DNA of 64,000 nucleotides from contig NZ_QJRP01000012.1 in the NCBI RefSeq assembly GCF_003205295.1, positions 62,001 through 126,000 of the forward strand. The letters are read 5' to 3'. Origin of the DNA: Pseudomonas mosselii. Lineage in GTDB: Bacteria; Pseudomonadota; Gammaproteobacteria; Pseudomonadales; Pseudomonadaceae. Each line of letters opens with the position of its first letter. Positions within the stretch are counted from its first letter, which is position 1. The notes under the pieces are model-generated. The model was not told where the DNA came from and ran no database searches. It saw nothing but the letters and a program-made list of their open reading frames with translations. This document shows, piece after piece, positions 50,724-58,429 of the stretch. The position numbers and the translations under genes are program-made.

Positions 50724-51695
50724 TCAAGGAGCGGATGCTGGAGCGCGAGAGGCGAGCTCGCTGATCCGACAACGCCGCTTGATGAAGCGAAAGTCCTCTG
50801 CGCCCTCGGGAACAGCCACGACGGCCAGTTCAAAGCGAACTTGCACCAGCCTCGCGCTCCCTGGCACCTGATCTTCCAGACCGCACGCCTCAGGGGGTAG
50901 ATGAAACGAACTGAACACCAGTGCCTGTTTGAGCTTCTGGCTGGCGTAGGTCGTCGAAACCAGACGCGAGGCCGTTTGCTGCATGCCGGCCGTAGTGAAG
51001 CTCAACGCAACAAGGACAGAGATTCTCCTGGCGGTCGCCAAACGCAGACGACGGTTTTCGATCGAGCGCTGCTGCGGACTCAGATAAGCGAGCCGCGCGC
51101 GTATCACCTTCCGTTTGCCGGCCCACAAATGCCCAGCCCCAAGCAACCAGGACACCAGCGCCCCCAGAGGAAGCAAGCCAAGCGGCCAGACGACCAAAGA
51201 CATGATCAGCACGAACAGGTTCTGCCCACGCGTAAATGCATTTGCCTCCAACCCAGTGAATCGACTGATCGTCGCATCTGCCAGTGGACCCGCCAGATAC
51301 GGAATCGCCGCACTGGTTAGGCCGATCACGACCATCAACAAGGCTCGGTACCTCTTCAGCTCAGCCCAGATTTCCTTATCTACCCGGCACAGGACCAGCA
51401 TTGCCACGACCATCGTGAGCAGCAAGGCATAAGCCATCCAGAGTACGGGGTTGTAGTGCAGGTATTGGACAATCAGCGTGAGCACCATGAAAACCAAAAA
51501 GTTCACGAAGATCAGTAGTGCCATCCAGTCACTGACTGTGGCTACCTCGCGTAGTGTACGCAACTCGGATTTCATCCGAGCGACCACACCCGGCCTCTCA
51601 GCCGCCCGCACGCACCACTGCGCGACAAACGAGACAGGCAACGCCAGGACAAACACGGTATTGATCAAAACGAATGCAATGTTCACAAGCTTCAT
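50724..51695 (-). CDS. unrecognised multi-spanning membrane protein downstream of rtcB
   Basis: A 323-aa protein matching no family I know. Five hydrophobic segments are clear (about residues 5-27, 55-78, 85-105, 118-140 and 162-190), followed by a basic cytoplasm-type stretch (KRKVIRARLAYLSPQQRSIE) and a final ~90 residues with Arg/Ser/Ala-rich sequence. It starts nine bases after the rtcB stop and reads the same way, so it is very probably in the slipin-rtcB transcript. Its DNA is visibly less GC-rich than its neighbours, with more A/T-ending codons, suggesting separate acquisition. The 3' end nearly meets the pfeE stop. Function unknown. Confidence 0.75.
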   Translation of the reverse strand: MKLVNIAFVLINTVFVLALPVSFVAQWCVRAAERPGVVARMKSELRTLREVATVSDWMALLIFVNFLVFMVLTLIVQYLHYNPVLWMAYALLLTMVVAMLVLCRVDKEIWAELKRYRALLMVVIGLTSAAIPYLAGPLADATISRFTGLEANAFTRGQNLFVLIMSLVVWPLGLLPLGALVSWLLGAGHLWAGKRKVIRARLAYLSPQQRSIENRRLRLATARRISVLVALSFTTAGMQQTASRLVSTTYASQKLKQALVFSSFHLPPEACGLEDQVPGSARLVQVRFELAVVAVPEGAEDFRFIKRRCRISELASRAPASAP

Positions 51696-51704
51696 GTTCT
51701 TTAC

Positions 51705-52910
51705 TCAACCTTTGACACACACCACCTGACGCAGGGTGTGCACCACTTCTACCAACTCCCGCTGGGCCTGCATCACCACATCGATGTCCTTGTAGGCCAT
51801 CGGGATCTCGTCGATCACGTCCTTGTCCTTGCGGCACTCCACATGGGCGGTGGCACGCTGCTGGTCCTCGACGGTGAAGCGGCTCTTGGCCTTGGTGCGG
51901 CTCATCACCCGGCCCGCGCCATGGCTGCACGAGCAGAACGCCTCCTCGTTGCCCAGGCCACGGACGATGAAGCTCTTGGCGCCCATGGAACCGGGGATGA
52001 TGCCCAACTGGCCCTTCTGCGCCGATACCGCGCCCTTGCGGGTCACCAGCACCTCACGGCCGAAGTGCTGCTCCTTCTGCACATAGTTGTGGTGGCAGTT
52101 GACCGCCTCGAGGCTGGCCTCGAACGGTTTGCCCAGCACCTTTCGGGTGGCGGCAACCACCGCCTGCATCATTAGCTCACGGTTGTGCCGGGCGAAGTCC
52201 TGCGCCCACTCGACCGCCTCGACATAGTCGGCGAAATGCCGGCTGCCTTCCTCGAAGTACGCCAGGTCCCGGTCCGGCAGGTTGACCATGTGCTGGCGCA
52301 TGTCGGCCTGGGCCAGTTCGATGAACAGGTTGCCGATGGCGTTACCCACACCACGCGACCCGCTGTGCAGCATGAACCAGACCCGGTCGGCCTCGTCCAG
52401 GCAGACTTCGATGAAGTGGTTGCCGCCACCCAGTGTCCCCAGGTGCTGACGGTTGTTGGTCTTCTCCAGCCGCGGGTACTTGTCGGTGATCGCCTTGAAG
52501 CGCCCGGCCAGGCCGCTCCATACCTGGTCGGCCTGGTTCGGCACATTGTCCCAGGCACCCTGGTCGCGACGGCCGAAGGTCTTGCCATGGGGCACGGCTT
52601 TTTCGATGGCCGTACGCAGGCCGTGCAGGTTGTCCGGCAGGTCGCGGGCGTGCAGCGAGGTGCGTGCGGCGATCATGCCGCAGCCGATGTCCACGCCCAC
52701 CGCCGCCGGAATGATCGCGCCCACGGTGGGGATCACGCTGCCGATGGTCGAGCCCTTGCCCAGGTGCACGTCCGGCATCACCGCCAGGTGCTTGAAGATG
52801 AACGGCATCTTCGCCGTGTTCATCAGTTGCTTGCGGGCGTCGTCCTCGACCGGTACACCGTCGGTCCACAGTTTGATCGGCTTGCCGCCCGCCACTTCGA
52901 GTATGTTCAT
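51705..52910 (-). CDS. rtcB: RNA-splicing ligase RtcB
   Basis: GTP- and Mn-dependent ligase joining 2',3'-cyclic phosphate to 5'-OH RNA ends. The 401-aa protein has the metal ligands Asp75 and Cys78 (VGVDIGCGM), GGGNHFIEV (Asn164, His165), MLHSGSRG (His182), NCHHNYV and the guanylylated His330 in SCSHGAGRVM. All catalytic residues are present. The usual partner, the RNA cyclase RtcA, is absent; instead slipin lies upstream and a membrane protein downstream. Confidence 0.97.
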   Translation of the reverse strand: MNILEVAGGKPIKLWTDGVPVEDDARKQLMNTAKMPFIFKHLAVMPDVHLGKGSTIGSVIPTVGAIIPAAVGVDIGCGMIAARTSLHARDLPDNLHGLRTAIEKAVPHGKTFGRRDQGAWDNVPNQADQVWSGLAGRFKAITDKYPRLEKTNNRQHLGTLGGGNHFIEVCLDEADRVWFMLHSGSRGVGNAIGNLFIELAQADMRQHMVNLPDRDLAYFEEGSRHFADYVEAVEWAQDFARHNRELMMQAVVAATRKVLGKPFEASLEAVNCHHNYVQKEQHFGREVLVTRKGAVSAQKGQLGIIPGSMGAKSFIVRGLGNEEAFCSCSHGAGRVMSRTKAKSRFTVEDQQRATAHVECRKDKDVIDEIPMAYKDIDVVMQAQRELVEVVHTLRQVVCVKG

Positions 52911-52949
52911 TGCCTTGTTCCTTGCTGCGCTACGTCTTGTCGCAAAGGG

Positions 52950-54080
52950 TCAACCCGCCTTGAGGCTGACCATTCCATTCAATACCTGATCCAGGCCACC
53001 GAACACCGAAATCCGGTCGATGCGCTCGGCCACCCGCTCCAGGGTTTCCAGCTCCTTCAGGCGCAGGGCCGTCGGGTTGCCTTCCATCACCTTGGCGGTG
53101 TTGAGCAGCGAACGGGTCGCCTGGGTTTCCTCGCGGCGCCGGATCACGTTGGCCTGGGCGGCCTTTTCCGCCTCCACCACTTGTGCCAGCAGGGTCTTCA
53201 TTTCGCCTGGCAGGATGATGTCGCGCACCCCCAGGCTGCTCACCTCCAGGCCACTGCCTTGCAGGTGCGCCAGCAGGTGCTCGGTGACGCTACCGTCGAT
53301 GGACTGCTTGTCTTCCAGCAGCTCGTCGAGGGTGCGGGTACCCACTGCCGCACGCAAGCCGAACTGCAGCTCGCGATACAGATGCTCCACCGGCTTGCTC
53401 ATCTGTCCGTGGGCGCCAAGCACATCGGTGTAGCGCCAGTTGGCCACCAGGCTCAAGCGCAGGCTGACCTTGTCACGGGTGAGGATCTCCTGGCCGTTGA
53501 CCTCCAACGCCTGCAGGCGGGTGTCGACCATCTCCACCGCTACCTGGCTGCCGCAGCGCCAGTAGCCATGCCGGCCTGGCTCGAGCAACCCGGCCACCAC
53601 GCCATCAATCTTCAGCACGCCGACATGGAAGGCCGGCACCAGTGCCAGCAAGACCAGGTCCGTACCGGCCACGCCGGGTCGGTTAAGGCGAACCACCAGT
53701 TCGTCGTCCAGGCGCCGTCCTTGATTAAGGTCGATGCGCTGCAAGCCATGTTCGACCTGACCTTTCCAGTACAGGCGGCGGCTGTCCGGGGCCAGCAACT
53801 CAACCAGGCGACCGTCCTCGAAGCGCAGGCCGGCCTCATGCGGCGCCAGGTCCATGGTTTCGAAGTACTGCTCGACCAGTGCCGGCTCATGCCCACGCAG
53901 GTATTGCGCCAGCGGGTGGTCAAACAGCGGGGATTGGAGGCTGAAAGTGGTCACTGTCAGCCGGTCTTGCCAGTCGAAACGCTGGTACTGGCCAGGCTCG
54001 AGGATCGACACGAAGTCGCCTTCGCTCATCAACAGGCCGCGTTCGTTTTTCTTCACCACAAAGCGTTTCAACAGTTTCAT
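52950..54080 (-). CDS. slipin family protein (SPFH domain)
   Basis: A 376-aa SPFH/stomatin-type protein, with an N-terminal degenerate repeat-like region (residues ~1-130) and the SPFH core (ILTRDKVSLRLSLVANWRYT to LGVRDIILPGEMKTLLAQVV), then a coiled helix (EAEKAAQANVIRRREETQAT). The N-terminal membrane hairpin usual in stomatins is not seen, so it may be cytosolic or peripheral. Slipins next to rtcB under RtcR occur in several bacteria; their role in RNA repair is not established. I chose the ATG at 54080, eight bases after AAGGA; an ATG at 54089 abuts that site and is less likely. Confidence 0.9.
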   Translation of the reverse strand: MKLLKRFVVKKNERGLLMSEGDFVSILEPGQYQRFDWQDRLTVTTFSLQSPLFDHPLAQYLRGHEPALVEQYFETMDLAPHEAGLRFEDGRLVELLAPDSRRLYWKGQVEHGLQRIDLNQGRRLDDELVVRLNRPGVAGTDLVLLALVPAFHVGVLKIDGVVAGLLEPGRHGYWRCGSQVAVEMVDTRLQALEVNGQEILTRDKVSLRLSLVANWRYTDVLGAHGQMSKPVEHLYRELQFGLRAAVGTRTLDELLEDKQSIDGSVTEHLLAHLQGSGLEVSSLGVRDIILPGEMKTLLAQVVEAEKAAQANVIRRREETQATRSLLNTAKVMEGNPTALRLKELETLERVAERIDRISVFGGLDQVLNGMVSLKAG

Positions 54081-54502
54081 CTTGCTCATCCTTTTATCAA
54101 TGTCCTTGGCTGCGGGTGGTCACCGACTCACCGAGCGCCGTGGGCGAAACCTGGCGGAGTCCGGGGCTGGGAGCGATTGCTCCGGCGGCCGCCATCGTTG
54201 CGCCTGGTCCGGCCGGCGGGCCGGGTGAACCAGCGGTGGCTCAGGCTTCCTTCGCAGTGGCGGGTCGTCCTGGCCCTGGTTGCGTTGCCTGTGCCCCACC
54301 TGCGGGTGTTGCGGGTGTAGCTACCGTGGAGGGTATTGCCGAGACGTGGCCCGGCGAGCGCCTCGCAAGCCTGTTCACAGGCTTGCGCCGCAATGACCGG
54401 TCGTTGCGGCGGCGGCATGCACGACACCGACACCTGAAGGTGGGTACGTGCACCGGCGGGGGTTGATCCCCTGACCCGAGGGCCTGCCTGGCGATGCGGT
54501 CG
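54081..54502 (-). other. long GC-rich 5' leader of the slipin-rtcB transcript
   Basis: About 420 bases lie between the predicted sigma-54 start and slipin, with no convincing gene on either strand; open frames here are low-complexity Pro/Ala/Gly/Arg. The transcribed strand contains a perfect 10-bp hairpin CGCAAGCCTG-TGAA-CAGGCTTGCG (about 54363-54386), GGGG/CCCC runs and a GACTC...GAGTC dyad near 54125-54160. The neighbouring 54537-54660 is strongly A/T-rich and probably holds activator sites and the rtcR promoter. A structural RNA is possible but not shown. Confidence 0.45.
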
Positions 54503-54512
54503 AGAGGGATAT

Positions 54513-54528
54513 AGCGAGCGGCGTGCCA
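54513..54528 (-). promoter_or_regulatory. sigma-54 (-24/-12) promoter for slipin-rtcB
   Basis: On the minus strand TGGCACGCCGCTCGCT matches TGGCACG-N4-TTGCT with one change in the -12 part, and GG and GC are separated by exactly 10 bases. It faces slipin and lies between it and the sigma-54 activator gene rtcR. The expected transcript start is near 54502. Confidence 0.8.
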
Positions 54529-54680
54529 GGTTTTCATTCGATCTTGAAAAAATCTTTTAACTAACTGATTTATAAGTATTTATTTTTTGTTGCGCGTTAG
54601 CCTGTGCATTGCAACGTGTCATACCGATTTCATTTTTCGTATATTCTGAGATACATATTTATCTCTTTGGATAATCACGG

Positions 54681-56264
54681 ATGACCAAGCCCCTCGTCGC
54701 CATCGGTTTCCTCGGCACCACCCTCGACCGCAACGGCAAGGGCGCCGCACGCTGGAACCGCTGGCGGCCAACCATCGGCCTGTGCCAGCAAGCCGACCTG
54801 CCCCTGGACCGCCTGGAACTGATCCACGGCCCCGGCACCCGCGACCTCGGCCTGGCCGAGCGGATTCGCGCCGACATCCAGCAGGTCTCGCCCGACACCG
54901 AAGTGCGCCTGCACCCGCTGGCGCTGCGCAACCCTTGGGACTTCGAGGAGGTCTACGGCGCCCTGCACGACTTCGCCAGCGGTTATACCTTCGACACCGA
55001 GCGCGAGGACTACCTGGTGCATATCACCACCGGTACCCACGTCGCGCAGATCTGCTGGTTCCTGCTTACCGAGGCGCGCTACCTGCCGGCGCGCCTGGTG
55101 CAGACCTCGCCCTCGCGCAAGCAGGACGAAAACAGCGACCCGGCCGGCATCGCCACCCTGATCGACCTCGACCTGTCGCGCTACGACCCGATCGCCTCGC
55201 GCTTTCGCCGCGAACAGGCCCAGGGGCAATCGCTGCTCAAGTCCGGCATCGCCACGCGCAACCCGGATTTCAACCGCACCATCGAGCAGATCGAGCGGGT
55301 CGCCCTGCGCTCGAAGGCCCCCATGCTGCTGGTCGGCCCAACCGGCGCCGGCAAGTCGTTCCTGGCCCGCCGCGTCCATGAGCTCAAGCGCGGCCGCCAT
55401 CAACTGGGCGGGCGCTTCATCGAAGTGAACTGCGCCACCCTGCGCGGCGACGGCGCCATGTCGACCCTGTTCGGCCACGCCAAGGGCGCCTTCACCGGCG
55501 CCCAGAACGCCCGCGACGGTCTGCTGCGCGCCGCCGACGGCGGCATGCTGTTCCTCGACGAGATCGGTGAACTGGGCGCTGACGAACAGGCCATGCTGCT
55601 CAAGGCCATCGAGGAAAAGCGATTCTTCCCGCTGGGCGCGGACCGCGAGGTGGAAAGCGACTTCCAGCTGATCGCCGGCACCCACCGCGACCTGCGCGCC
55701 AAGGTCGCCGACGGCTCGTTCCGCGAGGACCTGTTCGCCCGCATCAACCTGTGGACCTTCGCCCTCCCGGGCCTGGCCGAACGCCGCGAGGACATCGAGC
55801 CGAACCTTGATTTCGAGTTGCAGCGCCATGCCCGCGAACAGGGGCGCCAGGTGCGCTTCAACCTCGAAGCCAAGCGCCGCTACCTGGCCTTCGCCCATGC
55901 CAGCGAGGCACGCTGGGCCGGCAACTTCCGCGAGCTCTCGGCGTCGATCACGCGCATGGCGACCCTGGCCGACAGCGGGCGCATCGACGAGGCACTGGTC
56001 GAGGAAGAGATTGCCCGACTGCGCTATGCATGGGGCTTGGAACCGGCAAGCGAGCCCCTGCTGGCCGACCGCTCACTCGACTTGTTCGACCAGGTTCAGT
56101 TACAGGCGGTCATCGACGTCTGCCGCCGTGCCCCGAGCCTGTCCGAGGCCGGGCGCCAGCTGTTCGCGGTGTCGCGCCAGGAGAAGGCCAACCCCAACGA
56201 CGCCGACCGCCTGCGCAAGTACCTGGCGCGCTTTGGGCTGGACTGGCAGCAACTAAAGTCGTAG
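54681..56264 (+). CDS. rtcR: RtcR, CARF-domain sigma-54 activator of RNA repair genes
   Basis: Enhancer-binding protein controlling rtcB. The 527-aa product has an N-terminal CARF-like RtcR domain (~1-180, with LVAIGFLGTTLDRNGKG and YLVHITTGTHVAQICWFLLT, the latter typical of CARF ligand pockets), an AAA+ domain with Walker A GPTGAGKS (219-226), sigma-54 loop GAFTGA (269-274) and Walker B GMLFLDEIGE, and a C-terminal HTH-like region. In E. coli the CARF part represses until RNA damage products bind. It is divergent from slipin-rtcB, its probable target. Confidence 0.95.
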   Translation: MTKPLVAIGFLGTTLDRNGKGAARWNRWRPTIGLCQQADLPLDRLELIHGPGTRDLGLAERIRADIQQVSPDTEVRLHPLALRNPWDFEEVYGALHDFASGYTFDTEREDYLVHITTGTHVAQICWFLLTEARYLPARLVQTSPSRKQDENSDPAGIATLIDLDLSRYDPIASRFRREQAQGQSLLKSGIATRNPDFNRTIEQIERVALRSKAPMLLVGPTGAGKSFLARRVHELKRGRHQLGGRFIEVNCATLRGDGAMSTLFGHAKGAFTGAQNARDGLLRAADGGMLFLDEIGELGADEQAMLLKAIEEKRFFPLGADREVESDFQLIAGTHRDLRAKVADGSFREDLFARINLWTFALPGLAERREDIEPNLDFELQRHAREQGRQVRFNLEAKRRYLAFAHASEARWAGNFRELSASITRMATLADSGRIDEALVEEEIARLRYAWGLEPASEPLLADRSLDLFDQVQLQAVIDVCRRAPSLSEAGRQLFAVSRQEKANPNDADRLRKYLARFGLDWQQLKS

Positions 56265-56267
56265 GGC

Positions 56268-56298
56268 TTGCCAGCCCGCTGGCACAGTGGGGTATGCT
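56268..56298 (+). promoter_or_regulatory. candidate promoter for the FMN riboswitch-ribB unit
   Basis: TTGCCA (56268-56273) and TATGCT (56293-56298) are separated by 19 bases, somewhat long. It begins four bases after the rtcR stop and directly precedes the riboswitch. Confidence 0.45.
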
Positions 56299-56304
56299 TG
56301 GCCG

Positions 56305-56440
56305 GTCTTCAGGGCGGGGTGAAAGTCCCCACCGGCGGTAAATCGAAAGATGAGCCCGCGAGCGCCCCGGCCATGCCGGGGGTCAGCAGATCTGGTGAGA
56401 TTCCAGGGCCGACGGTCATAGTCCGGATGAAAGAAGGCGT
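56305..56440 (+). ncRNA. FMN riboswitch (RFN element)
   Basis: Contains the conserved RFN blocks in order: AGGGCGGGGTGAAAGTCCCC, ACCGGCGGTA, GAGCCCGCGAGCG, a variable GGCCATGCC stem, TCAGCAGATCTGGTGAGATT, CCAGGGCCGACGGTCATAGT and CCGGATGAAAGAAGG. It senses flavin mononucleotide and lowers ribB expression when FMN is plentiful. Confidence 0.96.
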
Positions 56441-56443
56441 TTG

Positions 56444-56479
56444 GCAAGGGCCGCCCAGGCGCCCTTGCGCGCGCATTTT
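56444..56479 (+). terminator. expression-platform hairpin of the FMN riboswitch
   Basis: GCAAGGGC (56444-56451) pairs with GCCCTTGC (56461-56468), followed by GCGCGCATTTTG. It could act as the ligand-dependent terminator between the aptamer and ribB. The T run is short, so control may be partly at initiation. Confidence 0.6.
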
Positions 56480-56522
56480 GTTCGCCCCGAGACGTTCATC
56501 GATCATTCACGAGGAGCGTTTC

Positions 56523-57173
56523 ATGTCCACCATGCTCAACAAGCAATTCCCCAATGTCAGCGCCGCCATCGCCGCCTTCCAGGCCGGGCGCCCTGTACTG
56601 CTGCTCGACGACGACGACCGCGAGGACGAAGCCGATATCGTCGCCGCCGCCGAGAACCTTTCGCTGCAGACCATGGCCATGATGATCCGCGATTGCAGCG
56701 GTATCGTCTGCCTGTGCCTGGACGAAGCCACCGTCGATGCCCTGCAGCTGGCGCCGATGGTACAGAACAACCAGGCCCGCCATGGCACCGGCTTCACCGT
56801 CACCATCGAGGCCGCCGAAGGGGTCAGCACCGGCGTGTCGGCACAGGACCGCATCACCACCATCGAAGCCGCGCTGCGCTCGACCGCGCAGGAACGTCAT
56901 ATCGTCAGCCCAGGCCATGTGTTCCCGCTGCGCGCCCGCAATGGCGGCGTATTGACCCGTCGCGGCCACACCGAAGGCTCGGTGGACCTGGCCCACCTGG
57001 CCGGCCTGCGCCCGGCGGCGGTACTGTGCGAACTGATGAATCCCGACGGCAGCATGGCCCGCGGCGAACAGGTGGCGGTGTATGCCCGCCAGTACAACCT
57101 GCCGGTGCTGACCATCGAGGAACTGGCGCGCTATCGCGAAGCGATGATCGAGCTGGAAGCAGAGATCGCCTGA
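56523..57173 (+). CDS. ribB: 3,4-dihydroxy-2-butanone 4-phosphate synthase
   Basis: Makes the four-carbon precursor of riboflavin from ribulose 5-phosphate. The 216-aa, single-domain protein has [18 protein letters not shown] (acidic metal site), [40 protein letters not shown] and [20 protein letters not shown]. No GTP cyclohydrolase II domain is fused. GAGGAG precedes the ATG by six bases. The FMN riboswitch upstream provides feedback. Confidence 0.97.
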   Translation: MSTMLNKQFPNVSAAIAAFQAGRPVLLLDDDDREDEADIVAAAENLSLQTMAMMIRDCSGIVCLCLDEATVDALQLAPMVQNNQARHGTGFTVTIEAAEGVSTGVSAQDRITTIEAALRSTAQERHIVSPGHVFPLRARNGGVLTRRGHTEGSVDLAHLAGLRPAAVLCELMNPDGSMARGEQVAVYARQYNLPVLTIEELARYREAMIELEAEIA

Positions 57174-57179
57174 ACCATC

Positions 57180-57202
57180 TTGGGGCTGCAAAGTAGCCCC
57201 AA
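57180..57202. terminator. bidirectional hairpin between ribB and the SGNH gene
   Basis: TTGGGGCT and AGCCCCAA flank a 7-base loop between the convergent ribB and SGNH hydrolase stops. A/T-rich sequence follows, with no long T run on either side. Confidence 0.6.
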
Positions 57203-57234
57203 CAATCTAAAGCCCAACGCCAATCAAGCTGCCG

Positions 57235-58428
57235 TCAACGCAACCTCAACGGCCCCTTCAGAAACTCATACAACCCCGCCGCACTCTTGCGATAGCCATC
57301 AGCCGTCAGGTGCACCAGATCCGGCCGCGCCAGCCCGCCCGCCTGCCAGCCGGCAATCGAGCACGGCCCGCCCATGAACCCCTGCCAATCCCAGAACAGC
57401 GCCTTGTGCTTGTGCGCCATCTGCTTCTGGATACGGATCACCGAGGCCAACGGTTGAGGCTGGCGCGCCGCACAGCTGCGCGCCTTGCGTTGCTTGATCG
57501 AGTCCGGCGGACCGACCAGCAGGATCGCCGCCTGTGGCAGGTCCTTGCGAAGGCCCGTGAGGGTCGCCTCCAGTTGCGTCTGGTACAGCGCCAGGTCGAG
57601 CTTGTCGTCAAACGCTTCGTTGGTGCCGTAGGCCAGGATCACCAGGTCAGGCCGCACGGCCTTGAGGCTGTCACGCCAACCCGACTGCCACTTGTCCACC
57701 ACGTCCAGGCGCGCACCGTTGATGCCCAGCGCCGAGTAGGTCACCCCGGCATTCTTCTGTCCCTGGATGTACCAGCCCCCCAGTGCGACACCCCGACCGC
57801 CCTCGACACTCAACTGCACCGGCAGGCCGACATTGGCGTAGGCCGGGCTGAAGCGCCACTGGCCATTGCTGGCCGGCAGTACGCGGCGCTGGCCGCCATT
57901 GACGAAGAGGCTGGCGCTGGTGCTCGACTGGTACAGCGCCGAGACCTTGTAACGCTGGCGGTCCTCGTCCCGCGCCTGCAGCACCACACTGGCGCGATTG
58001 GCCAACGGCAGCGACAGGTAGCCCCCCAACGGGAACTGCTGGCTCTGCTGGTTACGCGCCGACACCAGCTCCCACTGGCGCTTCTCGCTCTTGATGATCA
58101 CCCGGTCGTTGCGGATCCCCGGCACCGGCGAGGCCGGCACCAGGCCGATGCCGCCGTCGCCGTAGCGCGCCTGCAACAGCTTGCGCAGCTCGCCGCTGAA
58201 CAGGTCGGCGGCGGTGTGCGAGTCACCCAGCTGGACGATGGCAACTGGCGCCCGGCCGGCATTGCGCAGCTTGCCGGCGAGCAAGGCGAGGTTGCCGTCC
58301 TGACGGGCGGCAGGCGCGGCGGCGGGCCGGGCCGTGGGCTGGGCGCTCACGCTGTTGGCGCCGGTACTGCAACCCGGCACGGCGCTGATCAGCAGGGCCA
58401 GGCCCAGCAGGTGATGCCATTGGCGCAT
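57235..58428 (-). CDS. SGNH/GDSL hydrolase lipoprotein
   Basis: A 397-aa predicted lipoprotein (signal then VPGC, Cys20; Pro in the lipobox is unusual). The SGNH blocks are visible: block I IVQLGDSHTAADLF, block III-type ILAYGTNEAFDD and block V DLVHLTADGYRKSA (Asp-x-x-His). A beta-rich insert of about 150 residues lies between blocks I and III. It probably transfers or removes acyl groups on an envelope glycan with the adjoining MBOAT protein. Starts one base after the stop of the next SGNH gene upstream. Confidence 0.88.
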   Translation of the reverse strand: MRQWHHLLGLALLISAVPGCSTGANSVSAQPTARPAAAPAARQDGNLALLAGKLRNAGRAPVAIVQLGDSHTAADLFSGELRKLLQARYGDGGIGLVPASPVPGIRNDRVIIKSEKRQWELVSARNQQSQQFPLGGYLSLPLANRASVVLQARDEDRQRYKVSALYQSSTSASLFVNGGQRRVLPASNGQWRFSPAYANVGLPVQLSVEGGRGVALGGWYIQGQKNAGVTYSALGINGARLDVVDKWQSGWRDSLKAVRPDLVILAYGTNEAFDDKLDLALYQTQLEATLTGLRKDLPQAAILLVGPPDSIKQRKARSCAARQPQPLASVIRIQKQMAHKHKALFWDWQGFMGGPCSIAGWQAGGLARPDLVHLTADGYRKSAAGLYEFLKGPLRLR

Positions 58429-58429
58429 C

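Noticed and set aside
54181..54240. tRNA-like GGTTCACCC on the minus strand of the slipin leader
   Set aside because: The flanking bases do not complete a T-arm, anticodon arm and acceptor stem of normal length.
52185..54320. 711-codon frame antisense to slipin and rtcB
   Set aside because: It runs across two well-supported genes and their gap; no motif recognised.
54116..54466. Plus-strand 116-codon frame in the slipin-rtcR gap
   Set aside because: Pro/Ala/Gly-rich, no ribosome-binding site, and it lies opposite the predicted leader of slipin.
54128..54537. Two minus-strand frames in the slipin leader (98 and 101 codons)
   Set aside because: Overlapping frames with Arg/Pro-rich low-complexity products; one begins upstream of the predicted transcript start.
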